64,000 nt of DNA, from NCBI RefSeq assembly GCF_027533845.1, contig NZ_JAPZVN010000001.1, positions 496,001 to 560,000 of the forward strand, given 5' to 3'. The notes beneath the pieces were generated by a model. The model was not told the origin of the DNA and did no database searches. It saw only the letters and a program-made list of their open reading frames with translations. The position numbers and the translations under genes were made by a program. This document shows positions 53,771 through 60,794 of the stretch, one piece after another. The stretch is from Streptomyces sp. RPT161 (GTDB lineage Bacteria; Actinomycetota; Actinomycetes; Streptomycetales; Streptomycetaceae). Numbering within the stretch: position 1 is the stretch's first letter; each line of letters opens with the position of its first letter.

Positions 53771-54180
53771 GTCTCCTCTTCACGTGTTGGGGACGCGAAG
53801 GCCGCGTGAGCCACGGCAGTGGGCGCAAGGGCATAGGAGTGACGACCGGCCCCCCGCTCAACTACCGTTGTGTTACGCGGCCTTCACTTACGTGAAGATC
53901 CTTTCTCATCTTCCGTCGGCCCGCAATCCTCTATAGCTGATTCATAGGCTTACGGCGTGTAGCTGTCGCAACACAGTGCGCAAGAGGCGTGCGATGCTGA
54001 TCGCGGCGCTGTTTACGAACGCCGAACAACGTGCGTGGTAGTACCAGCAGTCAGCGAGCACCCCTAACCGCCGTCGAAGCCGACAGCATGACTTTCCTGC
54101 CCTCACTCACGCTCCGCGGCGCCCCCAAGGCCGGCTGTATGGCTGGGCGGTCTGTCGAAACTTGTCTTCACTTACTCAAG

Positions 54181-54216
54181 GGCGCGCCTGCAGCGCGCCG
54201 GGCGGCCTTGCCGCCC
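54181..54216. repeat. Two adjacent GC-rich hairpins
   Basis: GGCGCGC-CTGCA-GCGCGCC (54181-54199) followed at once by GGGCGGC-CTT-GCCGCCC (54200-54216). Both stems are perfect 7-bp pairs. They open the structured non-coding region that ends with the 150-bp inverted repeat. Confidence 0.65.
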
Positions 54217-54441
54217 CGGCCGGGCATGCGGCGTGACCGCCGGTCCCGTCCGGTCGGCCAGCCGCCCGGCCACAGCGCCTTGAGCATCGATCACGACGAC
54301 ACACGCCGCAAGCAACGACGCGCCCGCTGCTTAGTACCGCGGAGCCACGTCAAAGCCCATGCCTCCGGCGGGGGCGCTCAGGCTCCGGGATGACAGGGGG
54401 CAATCCGGCGCGTGCAAGGCTCGTCGTGGCTGCGGGCGGGG

Positions 54442-54591
54442 CTGTCATCCCATCTGCCGCCGACCCAGGCGGAGCCATAGCAGCCCTGCTCTGTCCGGTC
54501 CATGTCGTTCGTCCAGCAGGGCGCTCCACATGGACCGGACAGAGCAGACCCGCCATCACTTCGTGTGGGTCGACGGCAGACGGGATGACAG
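54442..54591. repeat. 150-bp interrupted inverted repeat in non-coding DNA
   Basis: Outer arms of 26 bp (54442-54467 and 54566-54591) match at 24 positions; they begin CTGTCATCCCATCTGCC and end with the complement. Inner arms of 20 bp (54486-54505 and 54528-54547, CTGCTCTGTCCGG...) match perfectly, with a 22-base apical loop. CGGGATGACAG of the right arm also occurs directly repeated at about 54387-54397. Likely a single-strand origin, replication origin or clt-type transfer site; which one is not decided. Confidence 0.75.
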
Positions 54592-54661
54592 CGAGGGACC
54601 CCTGTGGTTCCTGTCGGAGGCAAACGTCCTGCCAGGCCCAGCGCCAACACACGCCGCTGGA

Positions 54662-54955
54662 TCACGATGCCGCACGGCCGCCGCCCTCCGCCACGGCACG
54701 GATCGCTTCGGTCAACTGCCATGCGACAGCCACTGGCAGCCGCAACCGCACCACGCCCGAGCCATCCGCAGCCGCGTGCGCCTGGGCCTTAACGCCGTCC
54801 ACCGCCAGGCCCAGCGCCCCCAGCGCCTCCCGTAGAGCTCCCGCCGCGTCGGCCGCCGCCCGCCAACCCCCGACGTAGTCAACGCCAGGCGCCCACAGCA
54901 CCTCGTCAACGTCGAACCCGTCATCTTCGAAGCCCGGCCCATCCGCGCGACACAT
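54662..54955 (-). CDS. Small hypothetical protein of the element
   Basis: 97 aa from ATG 54955, acidic start (GFEDDGFDVDEVLWAPGVDY) then an alanine-rich helical region with RLRLPVAVAWQLTEAIRAVAE. AGGGA lies about ten bases upstream. No family known; composition fits a small cytosolic AICE protein. Confidence 0.55.
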   Translation of the reverse strand: MCRADGPGFEDDGFDVDEVLWAPGVDYVGGWRAAADAAGALREALGALGLAVDGVKAQAHAAADGSGVVRLRLPVAVAWQLTEAIRAVAEGGGRAAS

Positions 54956-55150
54956 GCGCCCAGATCCCTTCCACGTGATTGAGATCAACTCCCCTGCCGA
55001 TCAGGTGCGTTGGCCAACGGCACGACGAGCGCCCCGGTACCATCAGCACCGGGGTCCGCTCGCGGATCTCCGCCGGACCACCCCGGAAGCTGCCAGGCCG
55101 AGAGGGGTGGTCCGGTCACGCTGTTCGGTTATGGCTGAGGCCGCAGAAGG

Positions 55151-55573
55151 TCACCAGAAGGGATCGGCAGGCCCCGCGCCGACGCGTTGCCGCCTGTCGC
55201 AGGCCGACTCATCTGCGCAGCCGATCATGGTCCACCAGCCGTCCTCATCCCGTACGCGGCTGATCGAGAGCTCATCTCCCGTCGCAGAGACACGGCACAG
55301 ATGGCACATCCTCAACGGCGCCCCGTCCTCCGGCTCACAGACGATCGGCACCCACGCGCTCAGCCGCTCCCATTCGTCCGGCCGCAGCGCCCGCGCGTAG
55401 CACGCGAGGACATCCGCGCACACGAGTCGCGTCGAGACCTCCGGAACATCCAATTCGCCCTCGTCCACCAGGCGGTAGTGGCGCTCAGCCCGCAGCGCCG
55501 ACGCGGCAACGAGACCCCCGCACAGTTCGCAACCGGCCAGCAAGCAACCACTGTGCAGCGCAGAGCTGGCCAT
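55151..55573 (-). CDS. Cysteine-rich hypothetical protein
   Basis: 140 aa from ATG 55573 with AGGAGG seven bases upstream. Cysteine pairs are CELCGG near the N-terminus and MCHLCRV near residue 90, plus others, suggesting metal binding. Start overlaps the stop of the upstream gene (TGATG). Unknown function; third gene of a minus-strand group 56021-55151. Confidence 0.6.
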   Translation of the reverse strand: MASSALHSGCLLAGCELCGGLVAASALRAERHYRLVDEGELDVPEVSTRLVCADVLACYARALRPDEWERLSAWVPIVCEPEDGAPLRMCHLCRVSATGDELSISRVRDEDGWWTMIGCADESACDRRQRVGAGPADPFW

Positions 55574-55824
55574 CACAGCACCTCCTGCATCGACGCCCGG
55601 AAGTACCCGGTGACCGTGCCACGGAACAGCGTGTGACCAGTCCGCCCCGCGTGCTGAAGGCACCACATCTGTGGCCCGTCCCAGTCATCCGCCCCGTCGG
55701 ACACCTCGCCGCATTCGGCGCACTCGGCACCATGGATCGGCGGACCGCTGGCGGTCTCCGTGGCCAACACCCACTGTGCGAAGCGCACCCGCGACTTGAC
55801 CGTGCCCTGACCTGAGACGCTCAC
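55573..55824 (-). CDS. DUF7848-like small protein
   Basis: 83 aa with RVRFAQWVLATETASG, CAECGEVS and WCLQHAGRTGHTLFRG. This H-x-x-x-T-G-H ending and CxxC pattern resemble short actinobacterial zinc-binding proteins I associate with DUF7848; the match is from memory. Coupled to both neighbours by overlapping ends. Confidence 0.6.
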   Translation of the reverse strand: MSVSGQGTVKSRVRFAQWVLATETASGPPIHGAECAECGEVSDGADDWDGPQMWCLQHAGRTGHTLFRGTVTGYFRASMQEVL

Positions 55825-56021
55825 CGTGTGCCCCTACCGCCGCGATCAACGTCCAACTGCTCGTCGGCGCGGACCCGCATCGGGCTTCCGGTCTTGAAGA
55901 CCAAGATCACGGAGCCGTCGGAGGAGGCCCGGTCCGTGCGGACCGCCTTCACCTCGCGCGATTCACCGCGAACGCTCACACGGTCCCCGCGCCGCATCCG
56001 CTGCGCTTCCTTCTTCGCCAT
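55821..56021 (-). CDS. 66-aa basic beta-rich protein
   Basis: Starts MAKKEAQRMRRGDRVSVRGE and has the pattern of a small SH3/KOW-like barrel (VKAVRTDRASSDGSVILVF, MRVRADEQLDVDR). First gene of the three-gene group; overlaps the next by four bases. Function unknown. Confidence 0.6.
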   Translation of the reverse strand: MAKKEAQRMRRGDRVSVRGESREVKAVRTDRASSDGSVILVFKTGSPMRVRADEQLDVDRGGRGTR

Positions 56022-56218
56022 CTGTGACCATCCCTGTGTTCGTCAAGTTCGATCCACCGTCAGCCCGATCCGGGCGACCCCTGCTAGCAGGAGGGGAACC
56101 CCGCTCGTCAGGGGTCGCCCACCGCCCCGAAGTCGGAGCGGTCACCGAAGCCGTCATCCCGACCGCAACCCACGGTGAGCCGGGCTGCCTATGACTGCTT
56201 CGGAGTCTGCGGCGGCAC

Positions 56219-56761
56219 TCAAGTACCGGCGCCGCCACTCACGTTGAAGCGACAGATGACGCTCTTGCCGCCCAGCTCACGCGGCGCCCACCATGTGGCA
56301 TCAGCGAGGTTCTGAACGATCAGCAGTCCGCGCCCACTGTTGGGCAACAGGACGTCCGCTGACGCACCCGTCAAGGAGAGTTCGAGAGGCTCACCCACAG
56401 GCAACATCGGCGGCGTGGAGTCCTCGTCAGAGACCTCCACGAACAACCAACGCGGCCAGAGACGAAAGCCGACGCCGACGCGGCGTTCGCCATCGGCCCC
56501 CGGGCTCCAACCGTCCGGAGTCGCGTGGTGCACGGCGTTCCCAACGAGTTCGGAGACGCACAGCGCCACATCGTCCGTCAGATGCGACAGCCGCCAGTCA
56601 TGCACGGTCTCCACGGCCATGCGACGCGCTACGCGCCCCGTTTCGGGGTCGTCGGCCATGAGCGTGATCCCACGGAAGCGTTCGGCGGTCGCCAGGCCAC
56701 CGGGTTCCCCGGTCACGAGCAGCGCCGTACGCGTGGGCAGTTCCCGCGTTCGCGATCCCAT
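56219..56761 (-). CDS. RsbW-like ATP-binding protein
   Basis: 180 aa. A GHKL/HATPase fold with ALCVSELVGNAVHHATPDG (N box), LFVEVSDEDSTPP (G1) and NSGRGLLIVQNLADATW (G2). Such free-standing kinases are abundant in Streptomyces and usually act as anti-sigma factors or anti-anti-sigma kinases. It faces away from the XRE-TPR regulator, with a perfect palindrome between them. Confidence 0.85.
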   Translation of the reverse strand: MGSRTRELPTRTALLVTGEPGGLATAERFRGITLMADDPETGRVARRMAVETVHDWRLSHLTDDVALCVSELVGNAVHHATPDGWSPGADGERRVGVGFRLWPRWLFVEVSDEDSTPPMLPVGEPLELSLTGASADVLLPNSGRGLLIVQNLADATWWAPRELGGKSVICRFNVSGGAGT

Positions 56762-56893
56762 CGCAGTCTCCTCTGCTCACTGGCGGATTGGCGTTCCGCC
56801 GTCGTGTGCGTCCAGTCAACGGCGGGCGGGCGGCAGGCGGCAGTGTTCACGAGGGGGTCCACGTGCACACCGGGGTTCATGGGGTGGATCTAT

Positions 56894-56917
56894 GGGGGGT
56901 TCATGCATGAACCCCCC
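56894..56917. promoter_or_regulatory. 24-bp perfect palindrome, candidate operator
   Basis: GGGGGGTTCATG followed directly by its exact complement, 61 bases before the XRE-TPR gene start and between it and the divergent RsbW-like gene. A partial copy, GGGGTTCAT, lies at 56872-56880. A spacer-free palindrome of this length suggests a dimeric repressor site, probably for the adjacent regulator. Confidence 0.7.
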
Positions 56918-56977
56918 TCGGCCACAAGTTCTGTGCCACGATGACTACTTGGCGTCATCGTGGAGACGGCAGGAAGC

Positions 56978-58348
56978 ATGAACAGGGAACCCAACCGCAA
57001 GTTGGCCGCCCTCATGGCCGAAGCAGGAGCCACGAACAAGGGGTTGGCGAAGCGCGTGCGCGAAGTCGCGCAGCGGCACGGGGTGCACGTCGGCACCACG
57101 CACGTGTCCGTGCAGCGCTGGTTGGACGGCAGCGGCATCCAGCCGGAGACAGCGTCATTCCTGGCGGAAGCGCTGTCGGAGAAGCTTCGGCGCAAGGTCA
57201 CGGCGGCAGCGCTCGGGTTCCCGGGGATCACGGCTGCCGCGCCCAGGACCGGCACGACCTACGCCACGTCCCTCACCGAGGCGTTAGGCATCCTGGACGG
57301 ACTCACCCAGCACAGGCCCGAGGATGGCGTTTCAGCGGAACCACTCATCCCCCAAGGGGAGATGGACTCCGCCGTACTTTCGTGGTTCCTGGCCCGTCCG
57401 GATGGGCTGGTCCTGGACAAGCCCGGCGCGCGCCGCGTTGGTATGCGTGACGTGTCCGCCATCAGGGCAGCCGGAGAGGCGTTCATGCGGCTGGACTTCC
57501 AGTTCGGCGGCGGCCACGGTCACAAAGCCCTGCGGGTGTACTTCCGCGAGGAGGTTCTTCCTCTCCTGGACGCCAGCTTCAGCGCCAAGGTCGGGACCGC
57601 CCTGTACGACGCCGCGACGGAAATCGCCCAACTCCTCGCGTGGACCGCGTACGACACCGGAGATCACGCACTGGCGAACCGGTACATGCTGTCAACGCTG
57701 CGCCTCACCCAGGTCACCGGCGACCGGATGATGGGTGCACGCATCCTCACCAACATGAGCCATCAGGCCAACTACTTGGGGCAGGCGTCCCGTGCCGTAC
57801 GACTTGCCCGCGCATCTGTGGAAGGCGGAAACGGCCACGCCACCCCGCGTGCGATGGCTCTGTACTCGTGCCACGAGGCCCGCGCGCTGTCCACCGCCCG
57901 CGATCAAAAGGGCGCCGCCCACGCGATGAACGAGGCGGAGAGGTTCTTCGAGCGAGCCGAGAGCGGAAACGACCCCGACTGGCTGTCGTACATGGACGAA
58001 GCCGAACTGGTCGGCGAGTTCTGCCACTGCTTCCGAGACTTAAAGCTAGGCCGGGAAGCAGTCCACTTCGCAGAACGCGCCGTCGCCCTCACGGATCCCA
58101 AGTACGCGCGCACGTTGGGGTTCTGCCGCATGGTCCTGGCGCAGAGCCAGCTGCTGAATGGCGAGTTGGAAGCGGCTGCGCACACCGCCAGCCAAGCCGT
58201 CGACGGTGGAGACGCACTTCAGTCCGCGCGCTTTCAGCGCTACGTGGCCGACTTCCAGCACGAGATCTCCGGCCACGCGGGGAATCCTGCCGTCCAGCAG
58301 TTCAACGAGCAGGTACGCGAGGCCATGGCCCGCCTGGACGACGATTAG
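56978..58348 (+). CDS. XRE-type regulator with C-terminal TPR-like repeats
   Basis: 456 aa. The N-terminal helix-turn-helix region (NRKLAALMAEAGATNKGLAK, HVSVQRWLDGSG) is followed by about 300 residues of helical repeats (LLAWTAYDTGDHALANRYML, ALSTARDQKGAAHAMNEAE, AERAVALTDPKYARTLGF). This large XRE-TPR class is common in Streptomyces and often controls adjacent genes in response to peptides or small molecules. ATG 56978 is preferred over 56960, with AGGAAGC just upstream. Ends three bases from the convergent APH-like gene. Confidence 0.85.
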   Translation: MNREPNRKLAALMAEAGATNKGLAKRVREVAQRHGVHVGTTHVSVQRWLDGSGIQPETASFLAEALSEKLRRKVTAAALGFPGITAAAPRTGTTYATSLTEALGILDGLTQHRPEDGVSAEPLIPQGEMDSAVLSWFLARPDGLVLDKPGARRVGMRDVSAIRAAGEAFMRLDFQFGGGHGHKALRVYFREEVLPLLDASFSAKVGTALYDAATEIAQLLAWTAYDTGDHALANRYMLSTLRLTQVTGDRMMGARILTNMSHQANYLGQASRAVRLARASVEGGNGHATPRAMALYSCHEARALSTARDQKGAAHAMNEAERFFERAESGNDPDWLSYMDEAELVGEFCHCFRDLKLGREAVHFAERAVALTDPKYARTLGFCRMVLAQSQLLNGELEAAAHTASQAVDGGDALQSARFQRYVADFQHEISGHAGNPAVQQFNEQVREAMARLDDD

Positions 58349-58351
58349 GCA

Positions 58352-59272
58352 TCATCCCGGGTGCCAGTTCCGCGGTGCGTCGTCATCGCGCAGTGAGGCG
58401 ATGCGCCGCGCGTACTCCTCCGCTACTTCGGGACTCTCGGCAACGTTCTGCATCAGCCAAGTGGTCATCTGGAATTCCTGGATCGCCCGCAGCGTAGGGA
58501 ACCCCGACCAGGAGCGCAGATCACGGCCGTACGCGGCCACGAACGCCGCGTACTGCTCCGGGGTCTGCCAGCCAAGGCTGTCATGCTCCGTGGCGGTGAC
58601 CATGAGGTCCCATTCCGGGTAGTCGTAGCAGAACACCTCGAAGTCGATGAGGATCACCTGGCCCCGAGTGTCCACCATCAGGTTCTGCACATGCGCGTCA
58701 CCGTGCACGGGACCCTTCGCCGACTCGAAGCGCAACTCCGCCAGCCGGTCGCGGAGTTCACGGCCCCGTTTCCGAAGGAACTGCCGGTCGTCCTCGCCTA
58801 TGCCGGTCGCCGCCTCGATACGGAGATCACTGCGCCCGAAAGGGCTGTACGGAGGAAGATCCAACCCCTCTGGCAGTTGCAACGAGTGCAGATCACGCAG
58901 GATCGCGCCCAACTCCGCATAAGTGGCCTTCCGGTCGCCCTCCTCGATCAAGTGCCAGAAGGTCACCGGGTGTCCGTCGATGATGAGCGGCTGTTCGATG
59001 TCGTCCACGATCCGAGCCGCCGGAAGCCCTTCGCTCGCGAGCCACCGCGAAACGTGCACCTCGTTTCGGACCGATGGCAGGTAGTCCGTGGACCGGGCGA
59101 TCCGAATGACGACGGGATGGCCGGCCAGCCTGAAAATCGCGTTCTCCCCGAAGCGGAGCAACCTCGCCCCATCACTGCGGAGCCCCGCTCGTCGGCATGC
59201 CTCAGCCATCACCCGGGCGGCGACCGCCGACGTGAACCCCTCTCCGTCGTTCATTCCAGCGTCAGACGGCAT
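58352..59272 (-). CDS. Aminoglycoside phosphotransferase-like kinase
   Basis: 306 aa. The APH/choline kinase fold has RLLRFGENAIFRLAG (nucleotide loop), GPVHGDAHVQNLMVD (Brenner motif, catalytic Asp) and LIDFEVFCYDYPEWDL (metal-binding Asp). Substrate unknown: it may modify a metabolite or drug and cannot be called an aminoglycoside resistance gene from sequence. ATG 59272 has GGGGAG about ten bases upstream. It is the last complete element gene before the ahpC promoter copy. Confidence 0.82.
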   Translation of the reverse strand: MPSDAGMNDGEGFTSAVAARVMAEACRRAGLRSDGARLLRFGENAIFRLAGHPVVIRIARSTDYLPSVRNEVHVSRWLASEGLPAARIVDDIEQPLIIDGHPVTFWHLIEEGDRKATYAELGAILRDLHSLQLPEGLDLPPYSPFGRSDLRIEAATGIGEDDRQFLRKRGRELRDRLAELRFESAKGPVHGDAHVQNLMVDTRGQVILIDFEVFCYDYPEWDLMVTATEHDSLGWQTPEQYAAFVAAYGRDLRSWSGFPTLRAIQEFQMTTWLMQNVAESPEVAEEYARRIASLRDDDAPRNWHPG

Positions 59273-59613
59273 GCCCGTACCACTCCCCTTAGTCGCACAC
59301 TCATGCCGCGCGCCGCCGAGGCAGTCAGCGGCGCGCAACTCGACAACGACCGTACCCAGCAGGTAGGGAAGCAGACGAGGGGACGGGTGATCTGTGCACC
59401 AGGGCCAGCGCCCAGGGGGCAGCAGAGCGTGATCTTCCTCACGCATGGGCACGGAATAGGCCCGGGTCAACGCACCCACCGCCTGCTTATCAATGCGACA
59501 GCCATTTGATCGCAGAACCCGATCAATCATCCAGCGAGTGGCAATTTTTCTGGATCAATGGCCCTGTGGCACCCTGGCGGAGTCCAACCCCTCATGATCG
59601 TGGAGACTCATAG
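59273..59613 (+). promoter_or_regulatory. Right end of the element with an ahpC promoter copy
   Basis: 341 bases with no gene. Its last 70 bases resemble the native oxyR-ahpC promoter: GGATCAATGGCC (from 59552), TGTGGCACCCTGG and GTCCAACCCCTC follow the same order as GATCAATG, TGGCACTGTGG and GTCCAACCCTC at 44628-44668. The element therefore seems to bring its own ahpC promoter, possibly with an OxyR site. No oxyR copy lies beside it. Confidence 0.65.
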
Positions 59614-60168
59614 ATGCTCACCGTTGGTGACAAGTTCCCCGCCTGGAAGCTCCTGGGCGTCGAAGGCCCGTCCGATGACAAGCTGGAGATCAAGGAGTAC
59701 AGCTCCGAGGACTTTAAGGGTTGGTCGGTGGTCTTCTTCTGGCCCAAGGACTTCACCTTCGTGTGCCCGACCGAGATCGCCGCGTTCGGCAAGCTGAACG
59801 ACGAGTTCGCGGACCGTGACGCGCAGATCCTCGGTGTCTCCGGTGACTCCGAGTTCGTCCACCACGCCTGGCGCAAGGACCACAAGGACCTGCGCGACCT
59901 GCCGTTCCCGATGCTGGCCGACTCCAAGCACGAGCTGATGCAGGCGTGCGGCGTCGAGGGCGAGGACGGCTTCGCGCAGCGTGCGGTCTTCATCGTCGAC
60001 CCGAACAACGAGATCCAGTTCACCATGGTGACCGCCGGTTCCGTCGGCCGTAACCCCAAGGAGGTCCTGCGGGTCCTCGACGCGCTGCAGACCGACGAGC
60101 TGTGCCCGTGCAACTGGAGCAAGGGCGACGAGACCCTGGACCCGGTCAAGCTGCTGGCTGGTGAGTGA
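59614..60168 (+). CDS. ahpC: Chimeric AhpC peroxiredoxin: element 5' end joined to chromosomal 3' part
   Basis: 184-aa AhpE/AhpC-type peroxiredoxin reducing hydrogen peroxide, alkyl peroxides and peroxynitrite, recycled by AhpD. Residues 1-42 ([17 protein letters not shown] ... GWSVVFF) come from the element; from Trp43 the sequence is chromosomal, with the peroxidatic Cys51 in [12 protein letters not shown] and the resolving Cys in [11 protein letters not shown]. The replacement is exactly as long as the stranded native 5' end (42 codons), so the reading frame is kept. Its start is far (15 kb) from oxyR. AhpD follows after two bases. Confidence 0.93.
   Translation: MLTVGDKFPAWKLLGVEGPSDDKLEIKEYSSEDFKGWSVVFFWPKDFTFVCPTEIAAFGKLNDEFADRDAQILGVSGDSEFVHHAWRKDHKDLRDLPFPMLADSKHELMQACGVEGEDGFAQRAVFIVDPNNEIQFTMVTAGSVGRNPKEVLRVLDALQTDELCPCNWSKGDETLDPVKLLAGE
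59728..59741 (+). repeat. Right attachment core (attR)
   Basis: Second copy of GTGGTCTTCTTCTG. Element sequence (GGGTTGGTCG) lies to the left and chromosomal ahpC (GCCCAAGGAC) to the right. Reconstructed attP would read GGTTGGTCG-core-ACAGAACACC, with GGTGGTCT and AGAACACC forming an imperfect dyad as serine-integrase sites do. Confidence 0.88.
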
Positions 60169-60170
60169 CC

Positions 60171-60704
60171 ATGGCGCTCGATGAGCTGAAGTCCCAGCTC
60201 CCGGAGTACGCCAAGGACCTGAAGCTGAACCTCGGTTCGGTGATCGGCAACAACGACGCGCTGACCCAGCAGCAGCTGTGGGGCACCGTGCTCGCCTGCG
60301 CGATCGCCTCGCGCAGCCCGATCGTGCTGCGTGAGCTGGAGCCGGAGGCCAAGGCCAACCTCAGCCCCGAGGCGTACACCGCGGCCAAGGCCGCGGCGGC
60401 CATCATGGCGATGAACAACGTCTACTACCGGACCCGGCACCTGCTGTCGGACCCGGAGTACGGCAACCTGCGCGCGGGCCTGCGGATGAACGTCATCGGC
60501 AACCCGGGCGTGGAGAAGGTCGACTTCGAGCTGTGGTCGCTCGCGGTCTCCGCGATCAACGGCTGCGGCATGTGCCTCGACTCGCACGAGCAGGTGCTGC
60601 GCAAGGCGGACGTCTCCCGCGAGACGATCCAGGAGGCGTTCAAGATCGCGGCGGTCCTCCAGGCCGTCGGTGCGACGCTTGACGCCGAGGCGGCGCTCGC
60701 CTGA
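60171..60704 (+). CDS. ahpD: AhpD alkyl hydroperoxidase / AhpC reductase
   Basis: A 177-aa CMD-family protein with the redox motif [13 protein letters not shown] (CxxC plus His) that transfers electrons to AhpC. ATG 60171 is chosen over the GTG at 60165. It is the second gene of ahpCD and depends on whichever promoter reads through chimeric ahpC, so its expression is also moved to the element-borne promoter. Confidence 0.95.
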   Translation: MALDELKSQLPEYAKDLKLNLGSVIGNNDALTQQQLWGTVLACAIASRSPIVLRELEPEAKANLSPEAYTAAKAAAAIMAMNNVYYRTRHLLSDPEYGNLRAGLRMNVIGNPGVEKVDFELWSLAVSAINGCGMCLDSHEQVLRKADVSRETIQEAFKIAAVLQAVGATLDAEAALA

Positions 60705-60713
60705 TTCGGCCAT

Positions 60714-60751
60714 GAAGGCGCCCTGGGACCTTTCGGTCCCAGGGCGCCTTC
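60714..60751 (+). terminator. Terminator after ahpCD
   Basis: Perfect 17-bp stem (60714-60730 with 60735-60751; arm GAAGGCGCCCTGGGACC) and a TTTC loop, nine bases after the ahpD stop. Confidence 0.88.
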
Positions 60752-60794
60752 ACGCATATCGGTTTGCTTCCGGGGGACTTCGCCCCCGGACCCG

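Larger units (their letters stand above)
53771..54661. other. Non-coding region of the element, 891 bases
   Basis: No convincing gene; open frames here have poor coding character. The left part has A/T-rich stretches near 53900-53950 that probably hold the secreted-protein promoter. The right part (54180-54600) is a cluster of hairpins and the large inverted repeat described separately, a plausible origin or transfer locus. Confidence 0.6.
44838..59741. mobile_element. Integrative and conjugative element (AICE type) inserted in ahpC
   Basis: 14.9 kb bounded by the 14-bp cores. It contains a serine integrase at the left end, a RepSA-like replication gene, small coupled genes, a TraB/FtsK translocase, an SCO3933-type gene, a divergent KorSA-like GntR repressor, then cargo: sigma and anti-sigma-like pair, secreted protein, cysteine-rich small proteins, RsbW-like kinase, XRE-TPR regulator and APH-like kinase. 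The plan follows pSAM2-like AICEs, which excise, replicate as circles and transfer double-stranded DNA by a hexameric translocase. Unusually, a serine rather than a tyrosine integrase is used, and the right end carries a replacement ahpC promoter and 5' end. Confidence 0.9.

Noticed and set aside
54031-54393. A 120-codon open frame in the element non-coding region
   Set aside because: Poor coding character, no ribosome binding site, and overlap with the hairpin cluster.
44838-59741. Prophage as an alternative identity for the element
   Set aside because: No capsid, tail, terminase or lysis gene is present; RepSA and TraB/FtsK genes define a conjugative element.
59614-60168. Simple duplication of ahpC (one partial, one full copy)
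   Set aside because: The partial copy ends exactly at a 14-bp repeat shared with the full copy, and an integrase gene starts 43 bases away, so a split gene with a replacement 5' end explains the data better.
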